Positions 41,930-51,778 are shown, counted from the stretch's first letter. The stretch is 64,000 bases of DNA from Marinobacter salsuginis (GCF_009617755.1 NZ_BGZH01000003.1:310001-374000); one strand, 5' to 3'. Made by a program: numbers and translations. Notes: generated by a model from the sequence alone, not told the origin.

Positions 41930-44029
41930 ATGAAAGCCCCAAGCTCCCGGCGCTGCAGTTTCGTCGCGTTCGCTTCCCTGCTCGGCGCCAGTTCCCTGGC
42001 CAATGCACAATCCCAGGCCGATGAAACCACCACACTCGAGGCACTCGATGTGGTATCCGACGCCATTACTGCTCCCGACTACATGCCCCTGGAGAAGACA
42101 CCAGCCGTTGGCAAGCTCAATGTTCCGGTAGAAGAGCAACCCTATTCAGTCTCCATCGTTGATCGCGGATTCATCGAAGATTCCGGGGCCAAGAACATTC
42201 AGGATGCCCTGCTTTATACACCCGGCGTAAATGCAGGAAACTTTGGCTTTGATACCCGAATTGATGCCGCAAAGGTACGCGGGGTCGACGCTGGCCGCTA
42301 TCTCGATGGCCTGCGCCAGATCTACGGTTCGTACAACACCGTTCGCACCAATGTTTACGCCCTGGAGAGCATCGAAGTTCTCAAAGGCCCGTCGTCCATG
42401 CTTTATGGCCAGAGCGATCTTGGCGGCATCATCAACGGGGTATCCAAGCTCCCGGAAGATGAGCAGGCCGGTGAAATCTGGGCCCAGTACGGTACCTTCA
42501 ATCGCAAGCAACTGGCAGTGGACGTGACCGGCCCGGTCAACGAAAGCGGTGATTTGCTGTACCGCCTCATCGCACTTGGGCGCGACAGCGACACCCAGGT
42601 AGATTATGTGGAAGACGACGGCTACGTACTCTCCCCTTCCCTGACCTGGCGGGCCAGCGATGACACGAGCGTCACTCTGCTGCTGAACCGTCAGGAGAAC
42701 AAAGGCCAGGTATCCGCCCAGTTCCTGCCGCAGGCCGGCACCCTGGAACCAGGTTCGCAGGGCTTTATCGGTTCCGAGCGGTTCGTTGGTGAGCCAGGCT
42801 GGGATCGCTATGACCGCGAGAAAACCGAAGCCACCCTGTTTGTCGATCATCAGCTGAATTCCAACTGGGCGGTGTCTGCCACGGCACGTTACACCCGTTC
42901 CAGCACCGAGAATCGCGAGCATTGGATCACGATTCCCAGTATTCCAGATGCCAATGGCGAGGTGCCGCGCACCATTTACACGGCAGACGCTGAAACCCAA
43001 ATCTTCAACATGGATGCTCGCCTGGAAGGCGACGTTGAGCTTGGCATGACCCGCCATCGCCTGATCATCGGTGCCGACCGCCAGGATGCCCTGTGGGAAC
43101 AGGACAACTACTTCTACGGCTACGGCCTTGGAGGCACCTTCGATGTGTATGATCCGCAGTACGGCAACCTGAACGACGGTGTTATCAACCCGTCAGACCG
43201 CCCGGACAACGAGATCGAACAAATCGGTCTGTACGTCGCCGACCACATCGAAATCGGGCCCGTCGTTGTATCCGCCGGCCTCCGCCACGACTGGGCCGAA
43301 AATCGCCGGTTGGCCGTGTCCGGATCAGACACCGTCAGTGATGAAGAGGCAACCACCGGTCGCGCAGGTTTGATGTACCGGTTTGATAACGGAATTTCTC
43401 CGTATATCAGCTACGCAGAAGCCTTTAGCCTGAATCTTGGCACCGACGGAACGGCCGCGGGGAATACCCTTAAGCCAACCACTGGCGATCAGCAGGAAGC
43501 GGGTGTGAAGTACGTTTCCCCGGACCAGTCCCTGGGCATCACCGCTGCTTACTTCGACATCACTCAGGAGAACCGGGTCAGCGACGGCAGCACCCCCGGC
43601 GGTGTGGAGCAGACCGGCGCGGTAATTAACGGCTGGGAACTGCAGGTAAACAAGCGCTGGCAGCGTTTCGAAACCCAACTGGCCTACACCGATATGAACG
43701 CAAGGGACGACGCCTCCGGCAACCGTCTGCCCTATGTAGCCGAACGCCAGGCCTCCTGGTGGAGCCAGCTCTACATCGCCAGCAACTGGCGGTTTGGAGC
43801 CGGGGTTCGCTATGTGGGTGACAACGTTGGCTCAGGCGGCGGGCCCGTTGTTCCCTCCGTTACCCTCTACGACGCCATGATTGGTTATACCTGGCAAAAC
43901 TGGGATTTCACTATAGACGCCAAGAACCTGGCCGATGAAGAGTACATCACCTGGTGCCGCTCTGTGGGCGCAGACTGCGGCTACGGCGAGCGGCGCACTG
44001 TGAATGCCAACGCCAAGTATCGTTTCTGA
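41930..44029 (+). CDS. TonB-dependent siderophore receptor
   Basis: A 699-residue outer-membrane receptor. It has a signal peptide ending ANA (about residue 26) and a plug domain from about residue 60 to 175 with EEQPYSVSIVDRGFIEDSGAKNIQDAL, LESIEVLKGPSSMLYGQSDLGGIINGVSK. A 22-strand-type barrel ends in YRF, the usual terminal aromatic residue. Such receptors take up ferric siderophores energised by TonB-ExbBD. The Fur box upstream supports iron control. No siderophore synthesis or ABC genes for it lie next to it, so its ligand may be a xenosiderophore. Confidence 0.95.
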   Translation: MKAPSSRRCSFVAFASLLGASSLANAQSQADETTTLEALDVVSDAITAPDYMPLEKTPAVGKLNVPVEEQPYSVSIVDRGFIEDSGAKNIQDALLYTPGVNAGNFGFDTRIDAAKVRGVDAGRYLDGLRQIYGSYNTVRTNVYALESIEVLKGPSSMLYGQSDLGGIINGVSKLPEDEQAGEIWAQYGTFNRKQLAVDVTGPVNESGDLLYRLIALGRDSDTQVDYVEDDGYVLSPSLTWRASDDTSVTLLLNRQENKGQVSAQFLPQAGTLEPGSQGFIGSERFVGEPGWDRYDREKTEATLFVDHQLNSNWAVSATARYTRSSTENREHWITIPSIPDANGEVPRTIYTADAETQIFNMDARLEGDVELGMTRHRLIIGADRQDALWEQDNYFYGYGLGGTFDVYDPQYGNLNDGVINPSDRPDNEIEQIGLYVADHIEIGPVVVSAGLRHDWAENRRLAVSGSDTVSDEEATTGRAGLMYRFDNGISPYISYAEAFSLNLGTDGTAAGNTLKPTTGDQQEAGVKYVSPDQSLGITAAYFDITQENRVSDGSTPGGVEQTGAVINGWELQVNKRWQRFETQLAYTDMNARDDASGNRLPYVAERQASWWSQLYIASNWRFGAGVRYVGDNVGSGGGPVVPSVTLYDAMIGYTWQNWDFTIDAKNLADEEYITWCRSVGADCGYGERRTVNANAKYRF

Positions 44030-44080
44030 TACGTCAACCTGACATCTCTGATCGCCGCAGCCTGAACTTTGCTGTGGCGA

Positions 44081-44194
44081 TCAACTCTTCTTTTTCTTCT
44101 TCTTTTTGGCCTTCTCGTACAACTCACGCAATGCCGTGGGATTTTTCCCTTTAGCCGAGCCATGAGATTCCAGGATACGTGTCCAGATAGCCTG
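44081..44194 (-). other. In-frame open extension after the pirin amber codon
   Basis: Immediately after the TAG of the pirin gene, the same frame stays open for 37 codons and ends at TGA. It reads QAIWTRILESHGSAKGKNPT, then a helix-like stretch with ALRELYEKA and a run of seven lysines. It has protein-like composition but no standard start codon of its own. It could be a remnant, a read-through tail or chance. UAG followed by CAG is a mildly leaky stop context in some systems. Confidence 0.35.
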
Positions 44195-45106
44195 CTAGTA
44201 AGGAATGAACTCTTCCTCATCACCCACCACTTTTTCAAAACGACCGGCTCGCCAGTCTTCCCTTGCCTGGTCAATGCGGGCTTTGCTGGACGAGACAAAG
44301 TTCCACTCAATAAACCGCTTCCCCAGAGGCTCACCGCCAATGACAACAATACGGGAATCCTCCGTGGCGGTGATGGCAACACCGGGCTCACTCGAAAAGA
44401 CCGTCATGCTATGGGTAGGAAGTTCGGAGCCATGGGCTTGGAGGGCCCCACTCGCTATGTAAACCGCCCGCTCAGGCGCCTCGGGTAATGTCAGAGTCTG
44501 GCCGGCTTCGAGGGTGGCTTCCAGATACAGGGTTTTGCAGAACTTGGGCACGGGCGACGTTACTCCATAGGCACTGCCGATCATAACTCGCACCGGCACG
44601 CCGTCGATTTCCAATGAAGGGATATCATCGTTGGAATAATGGTGGAACGCTGGCGCTGTTTCCTCGTCGGTTTCCGGTAAGGCCAGCCAAAGCTGGAGAC
44701 CGTGCAACCGGTGGTCAGTGGCCGTTATCTCGGGGCGCTCCCGCTCGGAATGGGCGATACCGCTGCCCGCCACCATAAGGTTGATATCTCCGGGCCGGAT
44801 GGGCTGGCAGCTACCCACCGAGTCCCGATGCAGTATCTCACCCTCGAACAGATAGGTTACCGTGGCGAGGCCGATGTGCGGATGAGGCAACACGTTGATG
44901 CCCTGGCCCGCCGGGAAGTCCGCCGGTCCCATTTCATCAAAAAATATCCAGGGCCCGACCATTTTTCGCTTTGCGGTTGGCAACAGACGGCGGACAGAAA
45001 AACCTCCCAGATCGGCTACCCTGGGGCTCAAGATCGTCTCAATAGCGCTGCACGGCGCATCGGCTGAATCACAGCTCTGTTCAACAGATTCCATAAGATT
45101 GCTCAT
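44195..45106 (-). CDS. Pirin family bicupin
   Basis: A 303-residue bicupin. The N-terminal cupin has the pirin iron-binding motif LPHPHIGLATVTYLFEGEILHRDS, with two histidines spaced by one residue, and later HSERE supplies the further ligands. The C-terminal cupin follows (about residues 180-290). Pirins bind Fe; some act as quercetinases or regulators. The ATG at 45106 follows GGGAG; an upstream in-frame start at 45211 lacks a site. Unusually, the frame after its TAG stop remains open for 37 more codons. Confidence 0.9.
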   Translation of the reverse strand: MSNLMESVEQSCDSADAPCSAIETILSPRVADLGGFSVRRLLPTAKRKMVGPWIFFDEMGPADFPAGQGINVLPHPHIGLATVTYLFEGEILHRDSVGSCQPIRPGDINLMVAGSGIAHSERERPEITATDHRLHGLQLWLALPETDEETAPAFHHYSNDDIPSLEIDGVPVRVMIGSAYGVTSPVPKFCKTLYLEATLEAGQTLTLPEAPERAVYIASGALQAHGSELPTHSMTVFSSEPGVAITATEDSRIVVIGGEPLGKRFIEWNFVSSSKARIDQAREDWRAGRFEKVVGDEEEFIPY

Positions 45107-45264
45107 GCATCGCTCCCGTGTGTTCTGAACCTGGTACCTGATCTTTCTGAATCTATTATAGAAGCCCGAATTTCTTTCTGGGCGCCGATAATCCCTCTGG
45201 CCATTCCCCAACCGCTATAGTTACCTTGAGCAACCCAACCAATCACAACAGGCTGGAGCCTTGA

Positions 45265-46284
45265 GTGTTTCCATCACTGACTACCGGCATCATCGCTTTT
45301 GCCATCGCATCCGTTGTTATTGTGACAGCCGGCAGCCGACTCGCGCGGGTAGCCGATGAACTGGCTGATCGCACGGGTCTGGGAGAGGCATTGTTCGGCA
45401 TCTTTTTGCTGGCGGGCGTGACATCACTGCCCGACTTCGCCGCCACTCTCAGCGCGGCCATGGATTCAAGGCCGGATCTTGCCATGAGCAATGTGATGGG
45501 CAGTATGGCGGCGAATCTGGTGTTTCTGGGCATCGCCGACATCATGTACCGCAAAGCGAACCTGGAGCACGCGGCCGCATCCTCAACCAATCTGATGCTC
45601 GCTGCGTTGTTGATTGTTTTGCTGGCTTTGCCGTTACTGGCCATTGCCAGCCCACCGTTATCCCTCTGGGGAATACACCCAATCACACCCGTGATTACGG
45701 CAGCGTATCTGTTCGGGCTTCACCTGGTTCGCAAAACAGACAGTAAACCCATGTGGTTTCCCCGACTGACCCGCCAGACCGTTCCCGACAAGCCTGGCCA
45801 TTACCTTCGCGGTGGCCTTGCCCAGGCCTGGGTTACTTTCATCATTCTGGCGGCCATTACAGGCGTCGCCGGATGGATACTGATGGAAGGGGCCAAAGTG
45901 ATCAGTGACGAAACGGGCCTCTCTGATACCCTGATTGGCGGTCTGTTCACCGCGCTGGCTACTTCCTCACCCGAGCTGGTCACCACGATTGCCGCTATTC
46001 GCAGAAACGCGCTGACACTGGCAGTGAGCAACATTTTCGGCACCAACTGTTTTAACATGCTGGTGATCGCGTCAGCCGATGTCGGCTACCCTGGCGGTTC
46101 CATCTATCACGACATAACCCCGATACAAATGACCTGGGGGCTGGTAAGCATCCTAATGACAGCCACACTGCTGATGGGGATGGTCCGTCGCCAACGCTAC
46201 GGGATTGGGAAGATCGGGTTTGAAAGCGCCCTGATGCTTTCGGTCTATGCCGTGGCACTGATCATTGTGACGGTCAGCGGATAG
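45265..46284 (+). CDS. Sodium/calcium exchanger (CaCA family)
   Basis: A 339-residue membrane protein with about ten hydrophobic segments and the two inverted alpha repeats of CaCA exchangers. Alpha1 is GVTSLPDFAATL followed by SNVMGSMAANL. Alpha2 is ATSSPELVTTIAA followed by SNIFGTNCFNM. It would exchange Na+ (or H+) for Ca2+ at the inner membrane. GTG at 45265 follows GGAGCC. Confidence 0.9.
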   Translation: MFPSLTTGIIAFAIASVVIVTAGSRLARVADELADRTGLGEALFGIFLLAGVTSLPDFAATLSAAMDSRPDLAMSNVMGSMAANLVFLGIADIMYRKANLEHAAASSTNLMLAALLIVLLALPLLAIASPPLSLWGIHPITPVITAAYLFGLHLVRKTDSKPMWFPRLTRQTVPDKPGHYLRGGLAQAWVTFIILAAITGVAGWILMEGAKVISDETGLSDTLIGGLFTALATSSPELVTTIAAIRRNALTLAVSNIFGTNCFNMLVIASADVGYPGGSIYHDITPIQMTWGLVSILMTATLLMGMVRRQRYGIGKIGFESALMLSVYAVALIIVTVSG

Positions 46285-46327
46285 CAGGGGGCACTCGATC
46301 CGCCACTCTGATGACTCTACATGAGCT

Positions 46328-47080
46328 TCACATCTGCTTGAAAAGATGTGAATTGGCTCGACTCACCGGAAGTACCCTGTCAATGCTGTCAATAATAACC
46401 TGATAGTATCCGTCTTGATCGCGCTCTACCCTGGAAATACGGCCGACCTGCACTATCGTCGCCCGATGAATTCGCCAAAACTGACCACTGTCGAGCGTTT
46501 CCGTTAATTCCTTGATGCTTTTTCGAATCAGGAATTCCCCGTTCTCGGTCACCACTGTTGTGTATTTGTCCTCAGCGATAAAACAACAGACATCGCCCAG
46601 CGGTATCACATGAACCTGTTGACCTCGGGTGGCGTTGATCCAGCGCAGTTCGCCTGAACCCGCCACCGGTAATAGGCGCTTCAGCTGCGCAGCATCCAGC
46701 TCATACTTCACTGTCCTTTCGTCACGCTTTCTCAGTCTTTCAATACACTGATACAAACGGTCCCCATGCACGGGTTTCAGCAAATAGTCCACCGCTTCAT
46801 GTTCAAACGCTTCCAATGCATGTTGATCGTAGGCTGTAACGAAAACAAGATGCCCGGAAAAGCCTATTTCGCGCAGAATACCAGCTGTCTCAATGCCACT
46901 CATTCCTGGCATCTTTATGTCCATAAACACCGCGTGCACATCAACATCCCTGATCCGCTCAACTGCTTCCACGCCCGAGCCGACACAGATCACCTGCTCT
47001 ACCTCTTCCCAGAGATCCTGGAGCAGTTTCTGAAGGTTGAATCTCAGTAAAGGTTCATCATCAACAACCATGACATTCAT
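46328..47080 (-). CDS. LytTR-type response regulator
   Basis: A 250-residue regulator with a receiver domain (phosphorylation at D54 in VFMDIKMPG, acidic pocket MVVDDEP) and a C-terminal LytTR DNA-binding domain (about residues 145-245; LDSGQFWRIHRATIVQVGRI). The ATG at 47080 overlaps the kinase stop by 4 bp (ATGA), so the two are coupled. It acts as the output of the LytS-type kinase and probably controls the four-gene operon or surface genes; LytTR proteins bind direct repeats. Confidence 0.93.
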   Translation of the reverse strand: MNVMVVDDEPLLRFNLQKLLQDLWEEVEQVICVGSGVEAVERIRDVDVHAVFMDIKMPGMSGIETAGILREIGFSGHLVFVTAYDQHALEAFEHEAVDYLLKPVHGDRLYQCIERLRKRDERTVKYELDAAQLKRLLPVAGSGELRWINATRGQQVHVIPLGDVCCFIAEDKYTTVVTENGEFLIRKSIKELTETLDSGQFWRIHRATIVQVGRISRVERDQDGYYQVIIDSIDRVLPVSRANSHLFKQM

Positions 47081-48150
47081 GTTGTGCCCTCTGGATTGAC
47101 CGGCCACCGAACGGTGGCAACGCAGCCGGTTACAGAGCCCTTTGCATCTGTTTGATTGGCCAATATCAGCGATGCGTTTGTTCCGTACAGCAGCGCCAGA
47201 CGCTGATGAATGTTATCAACGGCGATCCCGTGCCCAACACTTTTGTTCTGACGATAATCTTTTCTCAGGCCCAGCCCCGTATCACGAATGGTAACGCAGC
47301 ATCGCTCGGGCCCGACATCAACCAGAACCCGGATATGGCCGCCTTCAAGTTTCGGCTCGATACCATGAATAACCGAATTTTCAACCAGCGGCTGCAGGGT
47401 AAATGGCGGACAGCTCACTCCAGCGATGTCATCCTGCACGACAACCTCAAAGCTTAACCTGCCTCCCATTCTAGTGCGCTGTATCGAAAGATATGCTTTC
47501 ACAAACTCCAACTCCTCAGACAGAGGAATCAGTTGACGCTCGGCTTTGGTCATGGAACCTCTGAGCAACCCGGTAAGATCATCCAGAACCGTTTTCGCTG
47601 TCTCCGGTCGCACGTCAATCAATACGCGTATATTGGCAAGTGTGTTGAACAGGAAGTGCGGCTCAATTCTGGACTGCAGCACCTGGTAGTTGGATTCCGC
47701 CAGCTGTTTTTCCTGTTCAAGGGTTCGCATACGTTGAGCCTGTAATTCTCTGCGTTTGCGGCTCAGACGATGCGAGTTATAAAAAACATAGGTCACCAGT
47801 AAACTGAACAGAACCTTGAGTATCAGGTCAGAAGCTGGCGCCTCACGAACTTCCTCGAACGTACCATATATCTGGTAGAACAGATGGACGATGCCAATCA
47901 CAACTCCTACCAGGTAACCAATGACCGTCGCCACCAGTATGGACGTCCGGTTTTCAAGATAATGAATGCTGATGCGTATCGCACACAGGCACGACACTCC
48001 GAAGACAAGAGCCACCTGTAGTGTCAGCCAGAAATCGCCTGCGTCGGTTAACCAGATTACCAACGAAATCAAATAACAGATTACAAGCGTTGGGAAGGTA
48101 TCTCTGAGCAGGTCGTGGCGCCGCCACAGACGTTGGATCACAGTGATCAT
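47077..48150 (-). CDS. LytS/YehU-type sensor histidine kinase
   Basis: A 357-residue kinase with about four to five N-terminal membrane segments and no large periplasmic loop, followed by a short coiled coil (RRELQAQRMRTLEQEKQL). The His_kinase domain has H165 in RIEPHFLFNTLANI, and the ATPase is at the C terminus (DTGLGL, GHGIAVDNIHQRL). The sensor thus reads a membrane-embedded signal. The start overlaps the preceding membrane protein gene by 4 bp (ATGA). Confidence 0.92.
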   Translation of the reverse strand: MITVIQRLWRRHDLLRDTFPTLVICYLISLVIWLTDAGDFWLTLQVALVFGVSCLCAIRISIHYLENRTSILVATVIGYLVGVVIGIVHLFYQIYGTFEEVREAPASDLILKVLFSLLVTYVFYNSHRLSRKRRELQAQRMRTLEQEKQLAESNYQVLQSRIEPHFLFNTLANIRVLIDVRPETAKTVLDDLTGLLRGSMTKAERQLIPLSEELEFVKAYLSIQRTRMGGRLSFEVVVQDDIAGVSCPPFTLQPLVENSVIHGIEPKLEGGHIRVLVDVGPERCCVTIRDTGLGLRKDYRQNKSVGHGIAVDNIHQRLALLYGTNASLILANQTDAKGSVTGCVATVRWPVNPEGTT

Positions 48151-48821
48151 GATGTGTGCCCTGCTCCATTAAACGCCAGGTGCATACCCGTGGCCACGAA
48201 CCAGAGAATGCCGCCAAGCCCGAACGCTGCACCGAACCCTGAAAGTTGCGGCAATGCAGTGGCCGTGCCTGCCATACCGACCACCAGGGCGCCCCACTGA
48301 ATGGCTTCTGGCAGTGACTGTCGCTGCCGGGCGGCACAGAAAACCAGAATCAGCCATACTCCTCCCACCAGTTCGTTTCCGCCACCCAGACCGTTGATAA
48401 CCACATGAAGCGACACAAAAGCCTGTGGCGCCAGTTCCGGATGGACATCCGCCAGGGTGATCACCATATCGTGCCCAACAGTTGCCACCAGGCCCGCGGC
48501 AATCACGAGGGCCACCCACAGGAAAGCCACGAGCGATGCAGCGCGGCTCAGGGCTGTTCCCGGCAACAACGCCGACAGCCCGAACTGCATGGTGAGCAGC
48601 GCAAAACCGAACACGAGGTAAATAACAAAATACCATGTATACAGAAAACTGCTGTGCTCCTGCAGGTAAATAAGCTGGGAGGTGATGTCTGCCGATAGAT
48701 TCCCGAACTGAATCTGAGTCAGGAAGGCAAGATAAAAGACCATTCCGAACAGAAACGTTAATCCGGCAAGAATACCGGCAAGCCCTCCGGTTCGTTCACG
48801 AGATGCTAGAAGAAAACTCAT
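48147..48821 (-). CDS. Six-TM membrane protein of unknown function (DUF4386-like)
   Basis: A 224-residue integral membrane protein with about six hydrophobic segments and a pattern resembling DUF4386 (ERTGGLAGILAGLTFLFGMVFY, VVINGLGGGNELVGGVWLILVF). It is sandwiched between the MipA-type gene (11 bp upstream) and the histidine kinase (4-bp overlap). This makes it the likely membrane partner or sensor accessory of the kinase; that role is inference. Confidence 0.7.
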   Translation of the reverse strand: MSFLLASRERTGGLAGILAGLTFLFGMVFYLAFLTQIQFGNLSADITSQLIYLQEHSSFLYTWYFVIYLVFGFALLTMQFGLSALLPGTALSRAASLVAFLWVALVIAAGLVATVGHDMVITLADVHPELAPQAFVSLHVVINGLGGGNELVGGVWLILVFCAARQRQSLPEAIQWGALVVGMAGTATALPQLSGFGAAFGLGGILWFVATGMHLAFNGAGHTS

Positions 48822-48832
48822 TTGCTTTGCTC

Positions 48833-49597
48833 CTAGAACCGGTAAAAGACTGCAATACCGCCAGACCAGTAACCTTTGCGCTCCACGATTGAGCTATCGC
48901 CAACGCCGTCGCCAAGATTCTCATAACCAAACGCGAACACCGAATGCCAATGGTTTCCCAGTTTCTGGACGTGAGAAACCGACGCCCGCATCACGACCGA
49001 TTTCTCTCCGTCGTAGGCCGCAATGTTTGCAGACGCCTCTTGCTGACTAACTCCGTAGTAGTAGTCAACAAGCTTTCGGGATTGCTGACGCACGTCAATG
49101 CTTGGTACCAGAGCGCCACCCCACATGACCAATTCTCGCGATACGACAATACCCCATTCATGACCGCCATGCCGGTCTAACATATCGACCGACGCAAAGG
49201 TCGCGAGATCAACCCAGGGTGTAACCTGCTCCCATTTGATAAGGAATTCACCGGTGTCGTCCCGGTCTTCCAGTGCTTTCAGAATTCTGTTCTCAGCCGG
49301 GTCGAACGCAGACTGGCGTAACTGCACCATCAACTTGAGCGTGCCGGTAGACGAGGGTGAGGTGACCAGCCCAACACCCTCCGGATTTGCCACGAGCATT
49401 CGCCAACGCAGATCAGCATAAGGTACGACGACATGCTGATCACTCTCGCCCTTTACATGGCGCTGGATAGAGGCACCGGAAAGGCCAAGACTCGCCTCCC
49501 AGTCGGAAGCGCTGACCGGGCCAGCCAGGATAAACAAGACAAATGCCGTAAAAGTAAGCCTTAACCGAATGGTAAGTTGAGCGGCTAACGGGTTCAT
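48833..49597 (-). CDS. MipA/OmpV-family outer-membrane protein
   Basis: A 254-residue outer-membrane beta-barrel with a signal peptide ending VSA and the MipA/OmpV signature: YADLRWRMLVANPEGVGL near the start, DYYYGVSQQEASAN in the middle, and a C-terminal aromatic residue (AVFYRF). MipA-like proteins are scaffolds or stress-response porins; related genes are induced by antimicrobial peptides in other bacteria. ATG at 49597 is chosen since GGAG precedes it; an upstream ATG at 49612 is also possible. It is first in a four-gene operon with the kinase and regulator. Confidence 0.8.
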   Translation of the reverse strand: MNPLAAQLTIRLRLTFTAFVLFILAGPVSASDWEASLGLSGASIQRHVKGESDQHVVVPYADLRWRMLVANPEGVGLVTSPSSTGTLKLMVQLRQSAFDPAENRILKALEDRDDTGEFLIKWEQVTPWVDLATFASVDMLDRHGGHEWGIVVSRELVMWGGALVPSIDVRQQSRKLVDYYYGVSQQEASANIAAYDGEKSVVMRASVSHVQKLGNHWHSVFAFGYENLGDGVGDSSIVERKGYWSGGIAVFYRF

Positions 49598-49802
49598 TTT
49601 GATAGTCTCCATGTGAATGAATTCAGGCGGTAGAACAGCAAGTGCCACGGAGTTTCACACGGGTAGAGGATCTGCAGGAAAGCTTGAGATAAACGGTTGA
49701 TATGGACGACAAGCCGGCATAAATCGAGATGGACGGTAACGCCAATCCGACCGCACGAGACTGTGCTACAGTCCAAAAAAACTCTGTTCTGGGATTTCTT
49801 GT

Positions 49803-50501
49803 ATGAAAACCATTGGCCTTCTCGGCGGCATGAGCTGGGAATCCACGCAGACCTATTACCGCCTGCTCAATGAAGGCGTGAAGACTCGGCTGGGCGGCCT
49901 GCATTCCGCGAAGATTGTGCTCTACAGCGTCGATTTCGCCGACATTGAAGCGCTTCAGCACAAGGGAGAATGGGGAGCCACTGCCCGAATCCTCTCGGAT
50001 GCCGCGTTATCGCTTGAGAAGGCAGGTGCCGATTTCCTGGTGATCGGTACCAACACCATGCACAAAGTGGCGCCGGAGATTGAACAGGTGCTCCGCATTC
50101 CCTTGCTACACATCGCGGATGCCACGGCAAAGATTCTTTCCCGGGATGGCATCGGTCGCGTTGGCTTGCTGGGCACCCGGTTTACCATGGAGCAGGCGTT
50201 TTACCGGGAACGCCTCGAAAACGCAGGTATTGACGTGGTCATCCCCGATGAACCCCAGAGGCACCTGATTCACCGGGTAATCTACGAGGAGTTGTGTCTG
50301 GGACAGGTTGTGGCCGACTCCCGCCGTGCCTACCTTGAGGTTGTCGACTCGCTGGCAGAGCGCGGCGCCGAAGCCGTGATTCTGGGATGCACTGAAATTG
50401 GCCTGCTGATCAGACAGGCCGATACCCCTGTGCCTCTGTACGATACCACTGGCATCCATGCCGCCCAGGCTGTGGAGCTGGCGCTCGCGGAGGCGAAGTA
50501 A
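49803..50501 (+). CDS. Aspartate/glutamate racemase family protein (YgeA-like)
   Basis: A 232-residue racemase. The start KTIGLLGGMSWESTQTYYRLLNEGVK, THEN TNTMHKVA and GCTEIGLLI, match E. coli YgeA. In this subfamily the first catalytic Cys of the usual CNTxH motif is Thr (T83 here), while the second Cys (C196 in GCTEIG) remains, as in EcL-DER. It is likely a broad-specificity amino-acid racemase with one cysteine. ATG at 49803 sits alone, without a strong ribosome site. Confidence 0.88.
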   Translation: MKTIGLLGGMSWESTQTYYRLLNEGVKTRLGGLHSAKIVLYSVDFADIEALQHKGEWGATARILSDAALSLEKAGADFLVIGTNTMHKVAPEIEQVLRIPLLHIADATAKILSRDGIGRVGLLGTRFTMEQAFYRERLENAGIDVVIPDEPQRHLIHRVIYEELCLGQVVADSRRAYLEVVDSLAERGAEAVILGCTEIGLLIRQADTPVPLYDTTGIHAAQAVELALAEAK

Positions 50502-50575
50502 CCGACTGAAAAATCCCGTAATGTGCTCTTCATCCCGGAACGTCCAAGCATAACGAGAAGGATCCCACGGCGCAG

Positions 50576-51778
50576 ATGATCGAACGACTCCCCGAGTGGC
50601 TGCCAATCCAAACCTCGCAGGCAACCGTGAACATTATCCTGCTTGGCGTGATTCTGACCGCCAGCATTTTTGCAGACACGATCGCCCGTCGCACCAGAGT
50701 GCCGCGCATCTCGATCCTGATGTTGGTGGGCATTGTTATTGCGGTCATTCATCAGGTGTGGCTCGGCCAGCGAGACGGCGACTTGCTCGGAGGGTTGACT
50801 GAACCCCTGATCCAACTGGCTCTGGTGATGGTCGCTTTCCTTCTGGGCAGCGAATTAAAGGTGAGCCGGCTTCGAAGAACGGGGCCACTTATTCTGGTTG
50901 TGTCACTTTTCGTGATTGTCGGTGGGGGCCTGCTGGTGGGCGCGGGTTTGCTCGCATTGGGATACCCACTTGTTGTGGCGGTAAGCCTGGCGGCCATATC
51001 AGTGGCGACCGACCCCGCGGCCGTCAGCGAATCTGTAAAGGAAAACCGGAAAGCGGGGCTATTGCCCAAGGTGCTGCTGGGTATCGTTGCCATTGATGAT
51101 GCCTGGGGCATCGTTGTCTTCGGATTGAGTATGGCCACGCTCGGCTGGGTGATCGGTAGCGAAGCAGAGCTGGCCTTGCTGCATGCACTATGGGAACTGG
51201 GGGGTGCTGTTCTGCTGGGCGCCGCGATCGGCTTGCCGGCAGTATGGCTTACGGGTCGTTTAAGACCCGGCGAACCCACGCAGGTTGAGGCAATCGCGCT
51301 GATCCTGCTGCTAGCCGGGTTCTCCTCGTCGATGGGAGTATCGGCTCTGCTCGCCTCAATGGTTGCCGGGAGCCTGGTTGCCAACCTGTCACATCACCAC
51401 ACCCGGTCATTCCGGGAAATCGAGCACATTGAATGGCCGTTCCTGGTGTTTTTCTTCGTTCTATCCGGGGCGAGCGTCAATCTTTACCAGGCAACAGATG
51501 CAATCGTTCTGACCGTTTCCTACATTGCCCTTCGTGTGGCCGGTCGAGTTCTGGGTGGCTACCTCTCAACCCTGGTGGCACCCGCCAGGGGCAAAAAGCT
51601 CCCCGGCAGTATTGGTCTTGCGCTAACGCCACAAGCGGGCGTGGCTATTGGCATGGCACTTCTGGCGGCAGAGCGCTTCCCGGAACTACGCGATACCATA
51701 CTGCCGGTGGTTGTCGCCTCCACGATCATCTTTGAATTGCTGGGTCCGGTGCTTGTGCGGCGGGTCTTGCGATCCTGA
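50576..51778 (+). CDS. CPA-family Na+/H+ (or K+/H+) antiporter
   Basis: A 400-residue antiporter with about twelve hydrophobic segments. The segments LGSELKVSRLRRTGPLILVVSLFVIVGGG, AISVATDPAAVSESVKENRKAGLLPKVLLGIVAIDDAWGIVVFG contain the conserved ATDP and IDD motifs of the CPA superfamily, where paired acidic residues carry cations. No C-terminal RCK domain is present. It would exchange Na+ or K+ for H+. ATG at 50576 after GAGAAGG. Confidence 0.9.
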   Translation: MIERLPEWLPIQTSQATVNIILLGVILTASIFADTIARRTRVPRISILMLVGIVIAVIHQVWLGQRDGDLLGGLTEPLIQLALVMVAFLLGSELKVSRLRRTGPLILVVSLFVIVGGGLLVGAGLLALGYPLVVAVSLAAISVATDPAAVSESVKENRKAGLLPKVLLGIVAIDDAWGIVVFGLSMATLGWVIGSEAELALLHALWELGGAVLLGAAIGLPAVWLTGRLRPGEPTQVEAIALILLLAGFSSSMGVSALLASMVAGSLVANLSHHHTRSFREIEHIEWPFLVFFFVLSGASVNLYQATDAIVLTVSYIALRVAGRVLGGYLSTLVAPARGKKLPGSIGLALTPQAGVAIGMALLAAERFPELRDTILPVVVASTIIFELLGPVLVRRVLRS

